Counted from the stretch's first letter, positions 27,948 to 37,570 are shown. The stretch is 64,000 bases of DNA from Sphingobacterium prati (GCF_013167215.1 NZ_JABJWY010000034.1:744001-808000), one strand, 5' to 3'. Numbers and translations are program-made. Notes: generated by a model not told the origin, from the sequence alone.

Positions 27948-29410
27948 AGAACATAAGAAAATACATTTCAGCACTATGTGTAGCTGCAGGCCTAATAATA
28001 TTAATGAATGCCTGTAAAGTTGGCAAAGACTATGTTCAGCCCAAGCTAAAACTTCCCAACACCTTCCGTGGTGATACACTGGATTATTTTGGCGATACGT
28101 CAAGCATGGGTCTTATTCATTGGAAATCGTTTTTCCATGATCCCACCCTCAAACTACTAATCGACTCTGCTTTAGCCAATAACTTCGAGATGAAGACTGC
28201 ATTGCTCAATCTCCAAATCTCCACGAGGGTCTTGGCACAGAATAAATCGAACTATTTACCAAGTGTCAATGCTACCATTGCCAATGGCAGCCGTACCTGG
28301 CGATCCAGAGATTTTGGAAGCGGGCCATTGACAAAATACTATGAGCGCAAGGGCGAAAAAGCAAGGGAAAATATGTTTGTTTACCAATCTCAATTTGGAT
28401 CAGATATCAGTTTTAGCTGGGAGATAGACATCTGGAAAAAGATCAGCAGCAAACAAGAACAACTCCTTGCTGAATATTTGGATACACAGGAAGCGAAAAA
28501 TGCAATTCGAACCAATATCATCACTGCTGTTGCCAAAGGTTACTTCAATCTTTTGATGCTAGATGCCAAGATTGAAGTGGCCAAACGCAATGTCCAATTG
28601 AATGACAGTACATTACGCATGATCAAACTTCAATACAATGCCGGTGAGATTACAGCGCTGGCCATACAACAAACCGAATCGCAACGCTTGCTTGCCGCTT
28701 CGCTCGTACCAGAATTGGAAAAGCAGATTGTAATTCAAGAGAATGCACTTCAGACGTTAACTGGAAGACTTCCAGATAGCATCAGGCGCGGGACTTCATA
28801 TGAACACCTTTTTGCTGAAAGCAAAGACATCTCACTCGGTTCACCCATCGAAATTGTACGAAATCGTCCAGATATACGTTCGGCCGAGTTTCAATTGATG
28901 GCCGCTAATGCGAACGCCAATATTCAACAGGCTATGCGTTATCCTTCGCTCAACATCGGTGGAGTATTGGGGGTAAACGCTATGCTTCCCAGAAATTGGT
29001 TCAATATCCCCGGAGCTTTATTAGGTGGCATCACCGGCAATCTGACCACACCCATTTTCAAAAACAAAACTCTAAAAACACAATATGAAGTTGCTAGACT
29101 GGAACGGGATAAGGCCGAAATCCTGCTTCAACAGAAAGTGGTTGAAGCCGTTGCTGAAGTCTCCAATGCTGTAGTAACCGTCGACAAACAGCGTGAACAG
29201 CTGGAGCTGGCAAGGCAAAGAGTGGATAATGCGCATCTCGCGGTGAAGAATGCAAATCTACTCTTCAAAAGTGGTTATGCAACTTACCTCGAGGTGATCA
29301 CCGCTCAGAGCAATGCCCTGGACAGCGATTTAGACCTTGTCGAATTACGCCAGCAGCATTTGGATGGCTTCGTGGACCTCTACCGTTCTCTAGGTGGCGG
29401 TTGGAGATAA
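27944..29410 (+). CDS. RND outer membrane lipoprotein channel (OprM/NodT family)
   Basis: This 488-residue channel has an export signal ending in LMNACKVGKDYVQP, whose lipobox Cys (about residue 24) should be acylated. Like OprM it is therefore a lipoprotein, unlike the TolC-like protein of the other efflux operon. The repeated helical domains include SWEIDIWKKISSKQEQ and the diagnostic RNRPDIRSAEFQLMAANANANI. It ends with VDLYRSLGGGW, the usual tail. The 4-bp overlap with the transporter gene implies translational coupling. The next small gene has its own promoter. Confidence 0.94.
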   Translation: MKNIRKYISALCVAAGLIILMNACKVGKDYVQPKLKLPNTFRGDTLDYFGDTSSMGLIHWKSFFHDPTLKLLIDSALANNFEMKTALLNLQISTRVLAQNKSNYLPSVNATIANGSRTWRSRDFGSGPLTKYYERKGEKARENMFVYQSQFGSDISFSWEIDIWKKISSKQEQLLAEYLDTQEAKNAIRTNIITAVAKGYFNLLMLDAKIEVAKRNVQLNDSTLRMIKLQYNAGEITALAIQQTESQRLLAASLVPELEKQIVIQENALQTLTGRLPDSIRRGTSYEHLFAESKDISLGSPIEIVRNRPDIRSAEFQLMAANANANIQQAMRYPSLNIGGVLGVNAMLPRNWFNIPGALLGGITGNLTTPIFKNKTLKTQYEVARLERDKAEILLQQKVVEAVAEVSNAVVTVDKQREQLELARQRVDNAHLAVKNANLLFKSGYATYLEVITAQSNALDSDLDLVELRQQHLDGFVDLYRSLGGGWR

Positions 29411-29423
29411 TGATTTAAAAAGC

Positions 29424-29431
29424 TATTTTTG
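29424..29431 (+). promoter_or_regulatory. -7 promoter box of the 70-residue protein gene
   Basis: TATTTTTG matches TAnnTTTG and ends 4 nt before ATG 29436, implying a leaderless transcript separate from the RND operon. No -33 element is convincing. Confidence 0.55.
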
Positions 29432-29435
29432 TCTT

Positions 29436-29648
29436 ATGACACCAGAAGAATTACAAGAATATTTTCGCTCTCGGGAGCTCCCCAAATCGCTGGAGATACA
29501 ACAAGACATGCAAGTCTTTGATGTAGAGCGATTTATTAGCACGAGTTTTATTCATGTTGGACTATGGAAAAAAGATCTGAGCAAATGCCCCGCATGGGTA
29601 AGGCTGCTAAAGTTTAAAGAAGCTTTGGAAAATAACGAAAAAGCCTAA
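29436..29648 (+). CDS. Small cytoplasmic protein, DUF6965-like
   Basis: The 70 residues (MTPEELQEYFRSRELPKSLEIQ...) resemble the small DUF6965 proteins of Bacteroidota: a short MTPEELxxYF start, a middle segment DVERFISTSF and a helical end WVRLLKFKEALEN. There is no membrane segment or signal peptide. Function is unknown. The ATG at 29436 is chosen over 29394, which would overlap the channel gene, because a -7 box lies directly before it. The gene ends in a terminator shared with the convergent response regulator. Confidence 0.7.
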   Translation: MTPEELQEYFRSRELPKSLEIQQDMQVFDVERFISTSFIHVGLWKKDLSKCPAWVRLLKFKEALENNEKA

Positions 29649-29668
29649 CAAATTGTTAGGCTTTTTTT
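29638..29668. terminator. Bidirectional terminator between convergent genes
   Basis: The stem AAAAAGCCTAAC / GTTAGGCTTTTT has a 5-nt loop and a T run on each strand. It overlaps the stop codons of both flanking genes. Confidence 0.88.
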
Positions 29669-30038
29669 ATGCATTTAGCTGTTGCAGCAATGCAGCCATC
29701 TCTTCCTTCGAAAAGATTTGCTCGGCGCCTCCCGCTAACATTTCAATACGTTCGATTTCATCACTACTCGAGGTCAGGCCAAATATACGGATGGAAGGAA
29801 ATTTATCCCTGACTATTTTTGCGGTTTCGATACCATTTAAAATCGGCATGTGCAGATCCAGTATACATACCTCCGGTAGTGCTTTTTTATGTTCAATTAA
29901 ATAGTCGATGAGATCTCTGCCGTTAGCGGCGCAATACACTAATTCCAAAGAATGGGATTGGGCCATAGCCCTCATCATCACATGATGGATCGTCACATCA
30001 TCTGCGTAGACAATCTTACATTTACTTTTGGTATCCAT
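29667..30038 (-). CDS. Stand-alone response regulator receiver domain
   Basis: This 123-residue protein is one CheY-like receiver domain. The acidic pair Asp13/Asp14 (YADD), phosphoacceptor Asp61 in CILDLHMP, Thr89 in GLTSS and Lys111 in FSKEE are all present, so it should be phosphorylatable. No output domain is attached and no sensor kinase is nearby, so its partner is unknown. It could act as a phosphate shuttle or by protein contact. The family call is secure; the pathway is not. A 252-bp region upstream contains no other gene. Confidence 0.9.
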   Translation of the reverse strand: MDTKSKCKIVYADDVTIHHVMMRAMAQSHSLELVYCAANGRDLIDYLIEHKKALPEVCILDLHMPILNGIETAKIVRDKFPSIRIFGLTSSSDEIERIEMLAGGAEQIFSKEEMAALLQQLNA

Positions 30039-30290
30039 TCGAAAAAGCTGTCATGCTACTAATTAATACAATAAAATTCTATAAATACGTAATAAAATAA
30101 AAAAACTGGAAATAAGTTAGCAAGAATTATTTTACTATGCAAATCTTATTTCAAAAAAAACACATTGTAATTCGCCTATAACGGAATTCAGATCGAATAA
30201 AAAGAATATTAATAGGTAGAAATTGTCTTGGGGACATTATATCCAGATCCCTGCACTTGTTGACAGACTTGATTTAACGATATGATATCG

Positions 30291-30494
30291 TTAAAAGTCA
30301 TCCTCAATAATTTCGGCCACTCGCCCCACCTGACCATCAGTCAGTCTTACTTTAATACCTCTGGAATGATAAGAAGAAGATGTCAATAAATCTTTTACAA
30401 TACCTTCTGTAAGATTTCCACTACGTTGATCTTTTTTTAAAATAATATTGACCAACATTCCGGGTTTTACGTCTGCTCTATTTCTTCCGTCCAT
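30291..30494 (-). CDS. YwbE-family small protein
   Basis: A 67-residue protein beginning MDGRNRADVKPGMLV, with NIILKKDQRSGNLTEGIVKDLL and GIKVRLTDGQVGRVAEI. This is the compact beta-rich layout of the YwbE family (formerly DUF2196), whose function is unknown. Its KOW-like character suggests nucleic acid or ribosome contact, which is inference. The frame is open for 55 more codons upstream to 30659. That part includes a terminator hairpin and looks non-coding, so ATG 30494 is chosen. Confidence 0.75.
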   Translation of the reverse strand: MDGRNRADVKPGMLVNIILKKDQRSGNLTEGIVKDLLTSSSYHSRGIKVRLTDGQVGRVAEIIEDDF

Positions 30495-30511
30495 ATTCAA
30501 ATGTAAGAAAT

Positions 30512-30540
30512 AAAAAAGGAGTTTTCCAAAAGAAAACTCC
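30512..30540 (-). terminator. Terminator of the rseP-side transcript
   Basis: Read leftward, GGAGTTTTC / GAAAACTCC arms with a 5-nt loop are followed by TTTTTTA. It lies about 200 bp past the rseP stop and just before the YwbE-like start. Confidence 0.7.
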
Positions 30541-30736
30541 CCTATTTTTTGTTGAATTATTGATTCGACCCCTGTTCTATGTGCGTTGAGGCCTTTGAGA
30601 CGATGGATTTGATCCATGTTTTTTGTTTTCAACAATTCGCCTGCACGATTCGATATCAAGTTGTCGCGCGTACAATGATCGTATCAATATTCATCTTGTG
30701 CTAGCGAATATGCAAGACGATATTGTACCACTTAGG

Positions 30737-32062
30737 TTATTTGAACAACTTAAAAATATCATTTCCAAATATAAATACCATGAGCCCCAAAAGGATAAAG
30801 AATCCCACCATTTGTGCCTTTTCAAGAAACTTTTCGCTCAAAGGTTTGCCTTGGATCATCTCAATCAATAAGAATAAGACGTGACCGCCATCCAGTGCCG
30901 GAATAGGCAATAAATTCATAAATGCAAGTGCCATTGAAAGCATCCCGACCAAAGACCAAAAACGAATCCAATCCACTTCGGTACCAAACAAGGTAGCAAT
31001 ACCAATAGGACCAGATAGTGCTTTATCCGCCCGTACCTCACCTTTGAAAATTTTTCCGAAACCCTTGGCATTATCCGTAATTACCGTAAATGCTTTCTTA
31101 GCACCGATCGGAAAAGCCTCCAGGAGCGTATAATGTGTTGTAAACGATTTAATTGAATAATCATGATTGATACCAATACCTAACATAGCATCTGCCGGTA
31201 CAGTACCTTGCAAAGGAACCTCAGCTCCAGCACGATTTACTTTAATGACAACAGCTTTGTTGACACTTGCTTTAATTAATCCCCTAAACTGATCAAAGAA
31301 AGGTACCTGAATATCGTTTACGGCAACAATGCTATCCCCTTTTGCAAAGCCCATTTTGCTGGCCACTGATCCTGGGGCCACCTGCGCCACGCTTGTTGTC
31401 TTCACACGTGGTTCAATAAACTTCTCTCCTTTTTTATCTGACAAAGTATTCAGTAAGTCTGCTGGTACCTTAATTTCTTTTGTTGCACCATCACGTTCTA
31501 TCGTAAGGGCTACACCGCCCATTAACACTTTCGAACTGATTAACTCGGAGTAGTTTTCCACGCGATGTCCGTCGATAGCAATAACTTTATCACCTGCCTT
31601 CAGACCAATGGATTCACCAATAGATCCCGGGACAATACCGTTCACGAGCTGATCCATCCTGATATCTGTATTGCCCATTTTAAAGGTCAACATCCAAAAA
31701 ACCAGGATACCCACGATAATATTAACAATAATACCGCCCAGCATCACGATCAAGCGTTGCCATGCGGGTTTCGAACGAAACTCCCAAGGTTGAGGTTCGC
31801 CTTTCAACTGTTCGGTATCCATTGACTCGTCGATCATGCCGGCAATCTTCACATAGCCACCCAAAGGTAACCAGCCAATACCGTACTCACAGCCTTTATA
31901 ATTGAACTTAAACAATTTCACTCCCCAGGCATCAAAGAATAAATAGAATTTCTCCACTTTAATTCCAAATGCACGTGCTGCTAAAAAATGTCCTAACTCA
32001 TGTAGAACAATTAAAATTGACAAGCCTAAAATCACTTGTCCGACCATAATTAAAACACCCAT
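30737..32062 (-). CDS. rseP: Site-2 membrane metalloprotease RseP
   Basis: This intramembrane zinc protease cleaves membrane-bound regulators such as anti-sigma factors, or signal-peptide remnants. HELGH (21-25) lies in the first membrane helix, and NLLPIPALDGGHVLFLLIE near the C-terminus supplies the third zinc ligand. Two PDZ-like regions lie between (around GSIGESIGLKAGDKVIAIDG and GSVASKMGFAKGDSIVAVND). The 441 residues match the family. It is the last gene of a unit with dxr (15-bp gap) and an upstream membrane protein gene. Pairing rseP with dxr is widespread in bacteria. Confidence 0.95.
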   Translation of the reverse strand: MGVLIMVGQVILGLSILIVLHELGHFLAARAFGIKVEKFYLFFDAWGVKLFKFNYKGCEYGIGWLPLGGYVKIAGMIDESMDTEQLKGEPQPWEFRSKPAWQRLIVMLGGIIVNIIVGILVFWMLTFKMGNTDIRMDQLVNGIVPGSIGESIGLKAGDKVIAIDGHRVENYSELISSKVLMGGVALTIERDGATKEIKVPADLLNTLSDKKGEKFIEPRVKTTSVAQVAPGSVASKMGFAKGDSIVAVNDIQVPFFDQFRGLIKASVNKAVVIKVNRAGAEVPLQGTVPADAMLGIGINHDYSIKSFTTHYTLLEAFPIGAKKAFTVITDNAKGFGKIFKGEVRADKALSGPIGIATLFGTEVDWIRFWSLVGMLSMALAFMNLLPIPALDGGHVLFLLIEMIQGKPLSEKFLEKAQMVGFFILLGLMVFIFGNDIFKLFK

Positions 32063-32077
32063 GTATGCTTTCTATAT

Positions 32078-33235
32078 TTAATCTTTGATTATTTCTTTTG
32101 TTATCGACCGTGCTAAGCGATCAGTCTCCAAGTAGTCTTCTAATGTCGGATTAGCTATAAATCCTACCTTCCCCAGTGTACGTTCGATGACATCGCTCAT
32201 TTCCAGGAATCCGATCTTATCGGCTAAAAAAGCGCCTACAACCACCTCATTTGCAGCGTTCAATATACAAGATTTATTTCCGCCAGCACGAAGTGTTTCA
32301 TAAGCCAACGCCAAGTTCCGAAATGTTTCCCGATCCGCTTTTTCAAAATGTAGCGTCGGATAGTCCATAAAATTGAACCGCTCAAAATTATTTTCGAATC
32401 GGGCAGGATAAGTCAAGGCATATTGAATAGGCAATTTCATATCCGGAACCCCCATTTGTGCTTTTATGGAGCCATCCTTAAATTGGACCAAGGAATGTAC
32501 AATCGACTCTGGATGTACAATGACATCAACCTGATCGATCGAAAGATCAAAAAGCCATTTCGCCTCGATCACCTCAAGACCTTTGTTCATCAAAGAAGCG
32601 GAATCTATCGTGATTTTGGCCCCCATAGACCAATTGGGATGTTTTAACGCTTGCACTTTCGTTACATGCAGCAACTCTTCTCTTTTTTTTCCGCGGAAAG
32701 GCCCTCCAGATGCTGTCACATAAATTTTCTCAATGGGATTTTGGTCTTCACCGACCAAACATTGGAAGATGGCCGAATGTTCAGAATCTACAGGTAACAT
32801 ATTTACACCATATTCTTTGACCAGAGCCATAATCAACTCGCCGGCCACCACAAGGGTTTCTTTATTGGCCAAAGCAATATCTTTCTTGGATCGGATGGCT
32901 ACGACAGTAGGTTTTAAACCTGCAGACCCCACAATAGCATTTAACACAATGCTGATTTCGGTATATTGCACCACTTCAATCAATCCCTCCTCACCGTATA
33001 AAACAGTCGTCTCCTGAGATGCCAAGGCCTCTTTAACCTTTTTATATTCGATCGGATCGGTCACGACGACCGATTTTGGTTTAAACTCTAACGCCTGTTT
33101 GATCAACAGCTCGCCGTTGCTGCCGCAAGTCAAAACAACTGCTTCAAACTTATCCGGAAAGGCTCTAATAACATCCAAGGCTTGTGTGCCGACACTACCC
33201 GTTGCCCCTAAAATGGCAATTCCTTTTTTACTCAA
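32078..33235 (-). CDS. dxr: 1-deoxy-D-xylulose 5-phosphate reductoisomerase
   Basis: The enzyme makes 2-C-methyl-D-erythritol 4-phosphate with NADPH, the committed step of the MEP isoprenoid pathway. The N-terminal Rossmann motif reads ILGATGSVGTQALDVI. The metal- and substrate-binding regions are VDSEHSAIFQCL, TASGGPFRG and NKGLEVIEAKWLF, and QYALTYPARF follows. At 385 residues the length is normal. The start is 15 bp after the upstream membrane-protein gene and the stop is 15 bp before rseP, so the three form one transcription unit. Confidence 0.96.
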   Translation of the reverse strand: MSKKGIAILGATGSVGTQALDVIRAFPDKFEAVVLTCGSNGELLIKQALEFKPKSVVVTDPIEYKKVKEALASQETTVLYGEEGLIEVVQYTEISIVLNAIVGSAGLKPTVVAIRSKKDIALANKETLVVAGELIMALVKEYGVNMLPVDSEHSAIFQCLVGEDQNPIEKIYVTASGGPFRGKKREELLHVTKVQALKHPNWSMGAKITIDSASLMNKGLEVIEAKWLFDLSIDQVDVIVHPESIVHSLVQFKDGSIKAQMGVPDMKLPIQYALTYPARFENNFERFNFMDYPTLHFEKADRETFRNLALAYETLRAGGNKSCILNAANEVVVGAFLADKIGFLEMSDVIERTLGKVGFIANPTLEDYLETDRLARSITKEIIKD

Positions 33236-33250
33236 AACCTTCTCTCTTTA

Positions 33251-34057
33251 TTAAAATATATTATTCAAAATCTTTGGATCCTCCCCGCCGTGGTAGTCCG
33301 ACATCATCTCCCGATAAGCAACCGAAACAACAATACAGGCCAAAGGTACCACCAAGAATGAACTCACAAGGTTCAAAATAATAAAAATTATGTAATATTC
33401 TAAAAAATTAAAATACATCTGCAATAATTGAAAAAAAGCAAATACCGCCAAGATCAATAATAATTTGAATACATTCCCCTTGGTCAGCGCAAAACTAAAC
33501 CGTAGCGACTTAAATGTTCCCGCATGTTTATCAATGATAAAGAAGGGATAAAATGCCACACGAATAATCAATATAAATGTCAATATTGCTGCGATGAAGA
33601 CTACAAAAACAGTGAACTTACCCATGAGCTCAGCACGATTTTCTCCATTTTCAAATATATACAGAAACGGAAGCGATACGGCTCCCAGTAGTAATAATAG
33701 TGCAATAGAAAGTACCATAATACTTAGCATCGCACCAAAAAAATAGATAAGCTCTTTGCTGCTAGGGATACAGTGGATCAATTTTTTATCCTGATTGCCA
33801 TCGATTAGATTGAGAATGTATTTGAATAAGGTGAGATTCAGCCCGAAATACATCACCATGAAAAAGAAGGCCATAAAACCGCTCAATACCACATTGAAAT
33901 CACTGATCGTGGTGGCCAAAAAATTGGATAAACCAGAGGTTATAAACAGTAAAAAACAAAGGCCGGCAACAGAAAAATAATGCTTTTTAAGTAGCTCCAA
34001 CGATTTATTAAAAACTTCATTTACGGCAAAAGTACTTTCCTTTAGGAATTGAATCAT
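33251..34057 (-). CDS. Polytopic inner-membrane protein, unknown function
   Basis: A 268-residue protein with about six hydrophobic segments and a cytoplasmic loop around LNLIDGNQDKKLIHCIPSSKEL. The stretch FIIDKHAGTFKSLRFSFALTKGNVFKLL is typical of a loosely defined family of Bacteroidota membrane proteins similar to DUF975 and the membrane domain of glycerophosphodiester phosphodiesterases. No catalytic residues are recognised. It is the first gene of the unit with dxr and rseP, which hints at an envelope role. A -7-like CATCTTTG (one mismatch) lies 22 nt before its ATG. Confidence 0.75.
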   Translation of the reverse strand: MIQFLKESTFAVNEVFNKSLELLKKHYFSVAGLCFLLFITSGLSNFLATTISDFNVVLSGFMAFFFMVMYFGLNLTLFKYILNLIDGNQDKKLIHCIPSSKELIYFFGAMLSIMVLSIALLLLLGAVSLPFLYIFENGENRAELMGKFTVFVVFIAAILTFILIIRVAFYPFFIIDKHAGTFKSLRFSFALTKGNVFKLLLILAVFAFFQLLQMYFNFLEYYIIFIILNLVSSFLVVPLACIVVSVAYREMMSDYHGGEDPKILNNIF

Positions 34058-34151
34058 TTTTTCTTTAAATAAACTTTTACAAAGATGCCATTATTTTTAA
34101 TTTTCAACAATTTAGCCTGCTATAAAATTGATATTTTTTATATTTTTCAAT

Positions 34152-34187
34152 AAAAAATCCCTTATCCTAGCAAAAGATAAGGGATTT
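34152..34187 (-). terminator. Terminator of the S9 peptidase gene
   Basis: Read leftward, AAATCCCTTATC / GATAAGGGATTT form a 12-bp stem with a 9-nt loop, followed by TTTTTTATT. It begins about 20 bp after the stop codon. Confidence 0.88.
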
Positions 34188-34208
34188 TGAAGAGAACCGT
34201 AGCATTTA

Positions 34209-36335
34209 CTACTTAAACTCTTTTGGAAGAGGTTTCTCTAATAGATATTGATAGTAGAAACGTGCACGCTCATTAAAGTCATATTTACTTTTTGAACGGT
34301 CAAATCCGTGGCGGCTGCCCGGATAGATCATCAATTCAAATGGCACGCTTCGATTCGTTAATTTATCCACCAGCTGCGTGGTATTCTGCAAATGCACATT
34401 GTCATCCATATCACCATGCATGATACGTAATACACCTTTGTAATTGTTGGTATAGGTCAATACTGACCCCGTTTTATACCCTTCAGGATTATCCTGCGGC
34501 GTATCCATCCAACGTTCGGTATAATGCGTATCGTAGAGTTCCCAAGAGGTCACAGGTGCACCGGCAATACCAAAGTCAAATACATCAGCTGCTTTGGTCA
34601 TCGCTAGACAAGTCATGTAACCGCCATAACTATGACCTGTAATCAATACTTTGTTTTTAGCAACCCAAGACTGCGATTTCAGCCATTTTACGATAGTGGA
34701 ATAATCGATTATTTCCCAATGCCCCAGGTTACGGTGCATATAAGCAACCCCTTGTTTACCAAAATGACCAGACGCCCGGTGATCCGCTGAAACCTGGATA
34801 ACACCCTCATTCGCCCAATACTGATTGCCGGTACCTTTCCAGGTATCCTTTACTGTACCCGCATCAGGACCTCCATAAATACTAAAAACAACAGGGTACG
34901 TTTTCGATTTGTCAAAATCGGTTGGATAGGTAATCGTCAGCGGCAGATCAAAAAGACCATCATCTGATTTGATATGCAAATACTCCGTTTTCCCATAAGT
35001 ATATGAATCAAAGTCCGCAGCTTTGCTATTTGCCAATTGGCGCAGCACTTTACCTTGATTATCCACTAACGCAAAACGGTCCGGTGTACGCACATTGGAA
35101 TATCGGGTGATAAAATACTTGCCATCAGGCGATACGTTGACATCATGTGAATATTCACCAAAGGTCAAACGTTTCAGATTTTTACCCGAATAATCTACAC
35201 GATATAGGTCAAAACGAGCGGAATTTTCCTTACGCGCTGTAAAATAAATTACTTTATTTTTCTCATCTATCCTTTTGATCTCAGTCACCTGCCAATTGCC
35301 TGATGTAATCGGATTCACCAATGTCCCATCCAACTTATACAGGTAATAATGCGCCCAACCGGTTTTATCCGATTTTAAAATATAATATTTATTGTCAGCA
35401 AGGTACGTAATGCGCTCCTCATGATCCAAATTGATCCACGAAGATTGGTGTTCATCGTAAATCTCCTTTTTTAGCCCTGTATTCGGATCGACCTGATAGA
35501 ATTTCAGGTTATTCTGATCCCTGTTCATCCATTGGATCATTACATTTTTACTATCAAATGCCCAATAAGGCTGGCCGAAATACTGATCATCCTTTTCATT
35601 AAAATCCGCCCAGGTCACCTTACCGCCGTTCAATTGTACAATACCCACTTTAACCTCAGGATTAGGGTCTCCCGCCTTCGGATAACGTGTTTCTTCGAGA
35701 TAACCATGTTGCCCTTTGGATGAATAAATCGGAAACATCGGCACCTTGGTATCATCAAAACGCATAAAAGCGATCATTTTGCTATCTGGCGACCACCAAA
35801 AGGCTTTATAATTTGTCGAGCGGCCCAAAATCTCCTCATAGTAAACCCACGAAGACCAGCCATTATAAATCACATCGGTACCGTCATTCGTATACTGAAA
35901 TTCTTTTCCGGTATTCACCTCAACACTATATAAGTTACTTTTACGTGTAAAGGCCACATATTGACCGTCTGGAGATAAAGTAGGATTTTGTTCAGCAACC
36001 TCAGGTGAATTAGTCAGTTTTTTCGCTGCACCGGAGCCATTTTTGATAAAAATATCATTATCCTCAACATAGACAACTGTCCCTTCCTTGGCAGGAACCG
36101 TATAGATACTTCTCTTCCCCGATTTGACGTTGACCTGATAGAGCCTGCTATCGTTGACGTCATTTTCAAGATAAGCGGTTTCATCCGCCCAGCCCGGATA
36201 TTGATTTGTGCGCACGGTTAAAGACTGCTTCTGTCCCCAGGATTGCGCAAAATCCAATTTCTTCTGCGCAAAGGTCAGATCATGCACAAAAAACACAATA
36301 GATGCACCGAAAAGCACTCTTGATACTGTATTCAT
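34209..36335 (-). CDS. Dipeptidyl peptidase IV-like S9 family peptidase
   Basis: This 708-residue exported serine peptidase removes N-terminal dipeptides, usually X-Pro, from peptides. A signal peptide (about 1-22) is followed by the eight-bladed beta-propeller (N-terminal DPPIV domain), which includes WSPDSKMIAFMRFDD and WVYYEEILGR with the substrate-amine-binding Glu pair. The C-terminal alpha/beta-hydrolase has Ser569 in GHSYGGY, Asp645 in HGDMDDNV and His676 in SRHGFD, a complete triad. It is a single gene. In this group such enzymes work in the periplasm in peptide nutrition. Specificity for proline is inferred from family membership. Confidence 0.93.
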   Translation of the reverse strand: MNTVSRVLFGASIVFFVHDLTFAQKKLDFAQSWGQKQSLTVRTNQYPGWADETAYLENDVNDSRLYQVNVKSGKRSIYTVPAKEGTVVYVEDNDIFIKNGSGAAKKLTNSPEVAEQNPTLSPDGQYVAFTRKSNLYSVEVNTGKEFQYTNDGTDVIYNGWSSWVYYEEILGRSTNYKAFWWSPDSKMIAFMRFDDTKVPMFPIYSSKGQHGYLEETRYPKAGDPNPEVKVGIVQLNGGKVTWADFNEKDDQYFGQPYWAFDSKNVMIQWMNRDQNNLKFYQVDPNTGLKKEIYDEHQSSWINLDHEERITYLADNKYYILKSDKTGWAHYYLYKLDGTLVNPITSGNWQVTEIKRIDEKNKVIYFTARKENSARFDLYRVDYSGKNLKRLTFGEYSHDVNVSPDGKYFITRYSNVRTPDRFALVDNQGKVLRQLANSKAADFDSYTYGKTEYLHIKSDDGLFDLPLTITYPTDFDKSKTYPVVFSIYGGPDAGTVKDTWKGTGNQYWANEGVIQVSADHRASGHFGKQGVAYMHRNLGHWEIIDYSTIVKWLKSQSWVAKNKVLITGHSYGGYMTCLAMTKAADVFDFGIAGAPVTSWELYDTHYTERWMDTPQDNPEGYKTGSVLTYTNNYKGVLRIMHGDMDDNVHLQNTTQLVDKLTNRSVPFELMIYPGSRHGFDRSKSKYDFNERARFYYQYLLEKPLPKEFK

Positions 36336-36465
36336 TAATTCTTGGATATGTTTATTAATTATTTCAGCTAAGATAAAGAATTGTGGTAAATAACCACGAT
36401 TTTCCCTGTAACAAGCTTATTCAAACCTACACATCGTTGACAGCCCCAAATAGTAGTCAACTTTA

Positions 36466-37566
36466 TTACGAACGATATTGCTCAAAGAGAGCAAGCTGGA
36501 TACCTTCCTTTGGAAAATCCGCCTCATCCACGAAATTAGAAACGGAAACTCCCAGTAACCGCACTTTATTAGCTAAGATAATCTTACTCAAGAGGCTATG
36601 GGCTGTTGCATAGATTTTTTCTTCCGAATCAAAACTGGTATCCAATGTAACGCTTCTTGTTAGCTGAACAAAATCTGCATACTTTAGTTTCAATGTCAGC
36701 GTCCTGCCCAAGATTTCCTTTTTTCCAACGCGCTCCCAAAGCTGTTTGCTCAGTCTTTGAAGAATAGCGTTCAATTCTTCAAAGGTTTCGATGTCCGCCT
36801 CAAACGTATCCTCTATACCAACCGATTTACTACTTCGATTTGGGGTCACAGGCCGGTCGTCTATGCCCCGGACTATACGGTAAAAAAAATGTCCAGTCTT
36901 ACCAAACCAACGCACCAAGTCATCCTCACGCTGTTTTTTGAGATCCATACCTGTAAATAAAGCCAACTCGTGCATTTTCTTGGCAGTCACTTTCCCCACG
37001 CCAAAGAATTTCTCCACAGGTAGGGACTCCATAAATTTCAGCACCTTTGAAGGGCCTATAAATGTCAGACCATTGGGCTTATCCATATCGGAAGCAATCT
37101 TGGCGACAAATTTATTAACTGAAACTCCTGCAGACACAGTCAGGTTCAATTCTTCCTTGATTGCACTTTTAATCGCTTTAGCGATGTCGATAGCTGAACC
37201 TATTCCCTGTTTGTCGATCGTAACGTCCAAAAAGGCCTCATCGAGTGACAAAGGCTCAATTAAATCCGTATACCGTTGAAAGATCTCCCTAATCTGATAG
37301 GAAACTTGTTTATATACATCAAATCGTGGGCGGGTAAATATAATCTCCGGACAAAGCTGAAGCGCTTTTCGTGAACTCATCGCTGACTTTACGCCAAATT
37401 TACGCGCTTCATAACTGGCTGTCGCCACCACCCCGCGCCCGTCCGGTGAGCCACCCACAGCGATAGCTTTGCCCCGATATTCCGGAAAATCCCGCTGCTC
37501 CACGGATGCATAAAAAGCATCCATATCCAGGTGGATAATTTTACGATATGATTGGGACGAATCCAT
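36466..37566 (-). CDS. dinB: DNA polymerase IV (Y family)
   Basis: A 366-residue translesion polymerase that copies damaged templates at low fidelity. The palm motifs are present: IIHLDMDAFYASVEQRD with the first metal-binding Asp, and PLSLDEAFLDVT with the Asp-Glu pair. SYEARKFGVKSAM and the helix-hairpin-helix thumb FFGVGKVTAKKMHELALF follow. The little-finger domain is complete. The C-terminus ends GIQLALFEQYRS, whose QLALF resembles a beta-clamp-binding motif. A -7 box 4 nt before the ATG predicts a leaderless mRNA. No SOS box was recognised. Confidence 0.95.
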   Translation of the reverse strand: MDSSQSYRKIIHLDMDAFYASVEQRDFPEYRGKAIAVGGSPDGRGVVATASYEARKFGVKSAMSSRKALQLCPEIIFTRPRFDVYKQVSYQIREIFQRYTDLIEPLSLDEAFLDVTIDKQGIGSAIDIAKAIKSAIKEELNLTVSAGVSVNKFVAKIASDMDKPNGLTFIGPSKVLKFMESLPVEKFFGVGKVTAKKMHELALFTGMDLKKQREDDLVRWFGKTGHFFYRIVRGIDDRPVTPNRSSKSVGIEDTFEADIETFEELNAILQRLSKQLWERVGKKEILGRTLTLKLKYADFVQLTRSVTLDTSFDSEEKIYATAHSLLSKIILANKVRLLGVSVSNFVDEADFPKEGIQLALFEQYRS

Positions 37567-37570
37567 TGTT

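Noticed and set aside
30495-30659. 55-residue extension of the YwbE-like protein
   Set aside because: It reads through a terminator hairpin (30512-30540), and the YwbE family starts at the MDGR segment.
30541-30736. Possible tRNA or tmRNA between YwbE-like gene and rseP (a GATTCGACCCC string resembles a T-loop)
   Set aside because: No matching stem around the loop, no acceptor stem or CCA end, and no D or anticodon arm on either strand.
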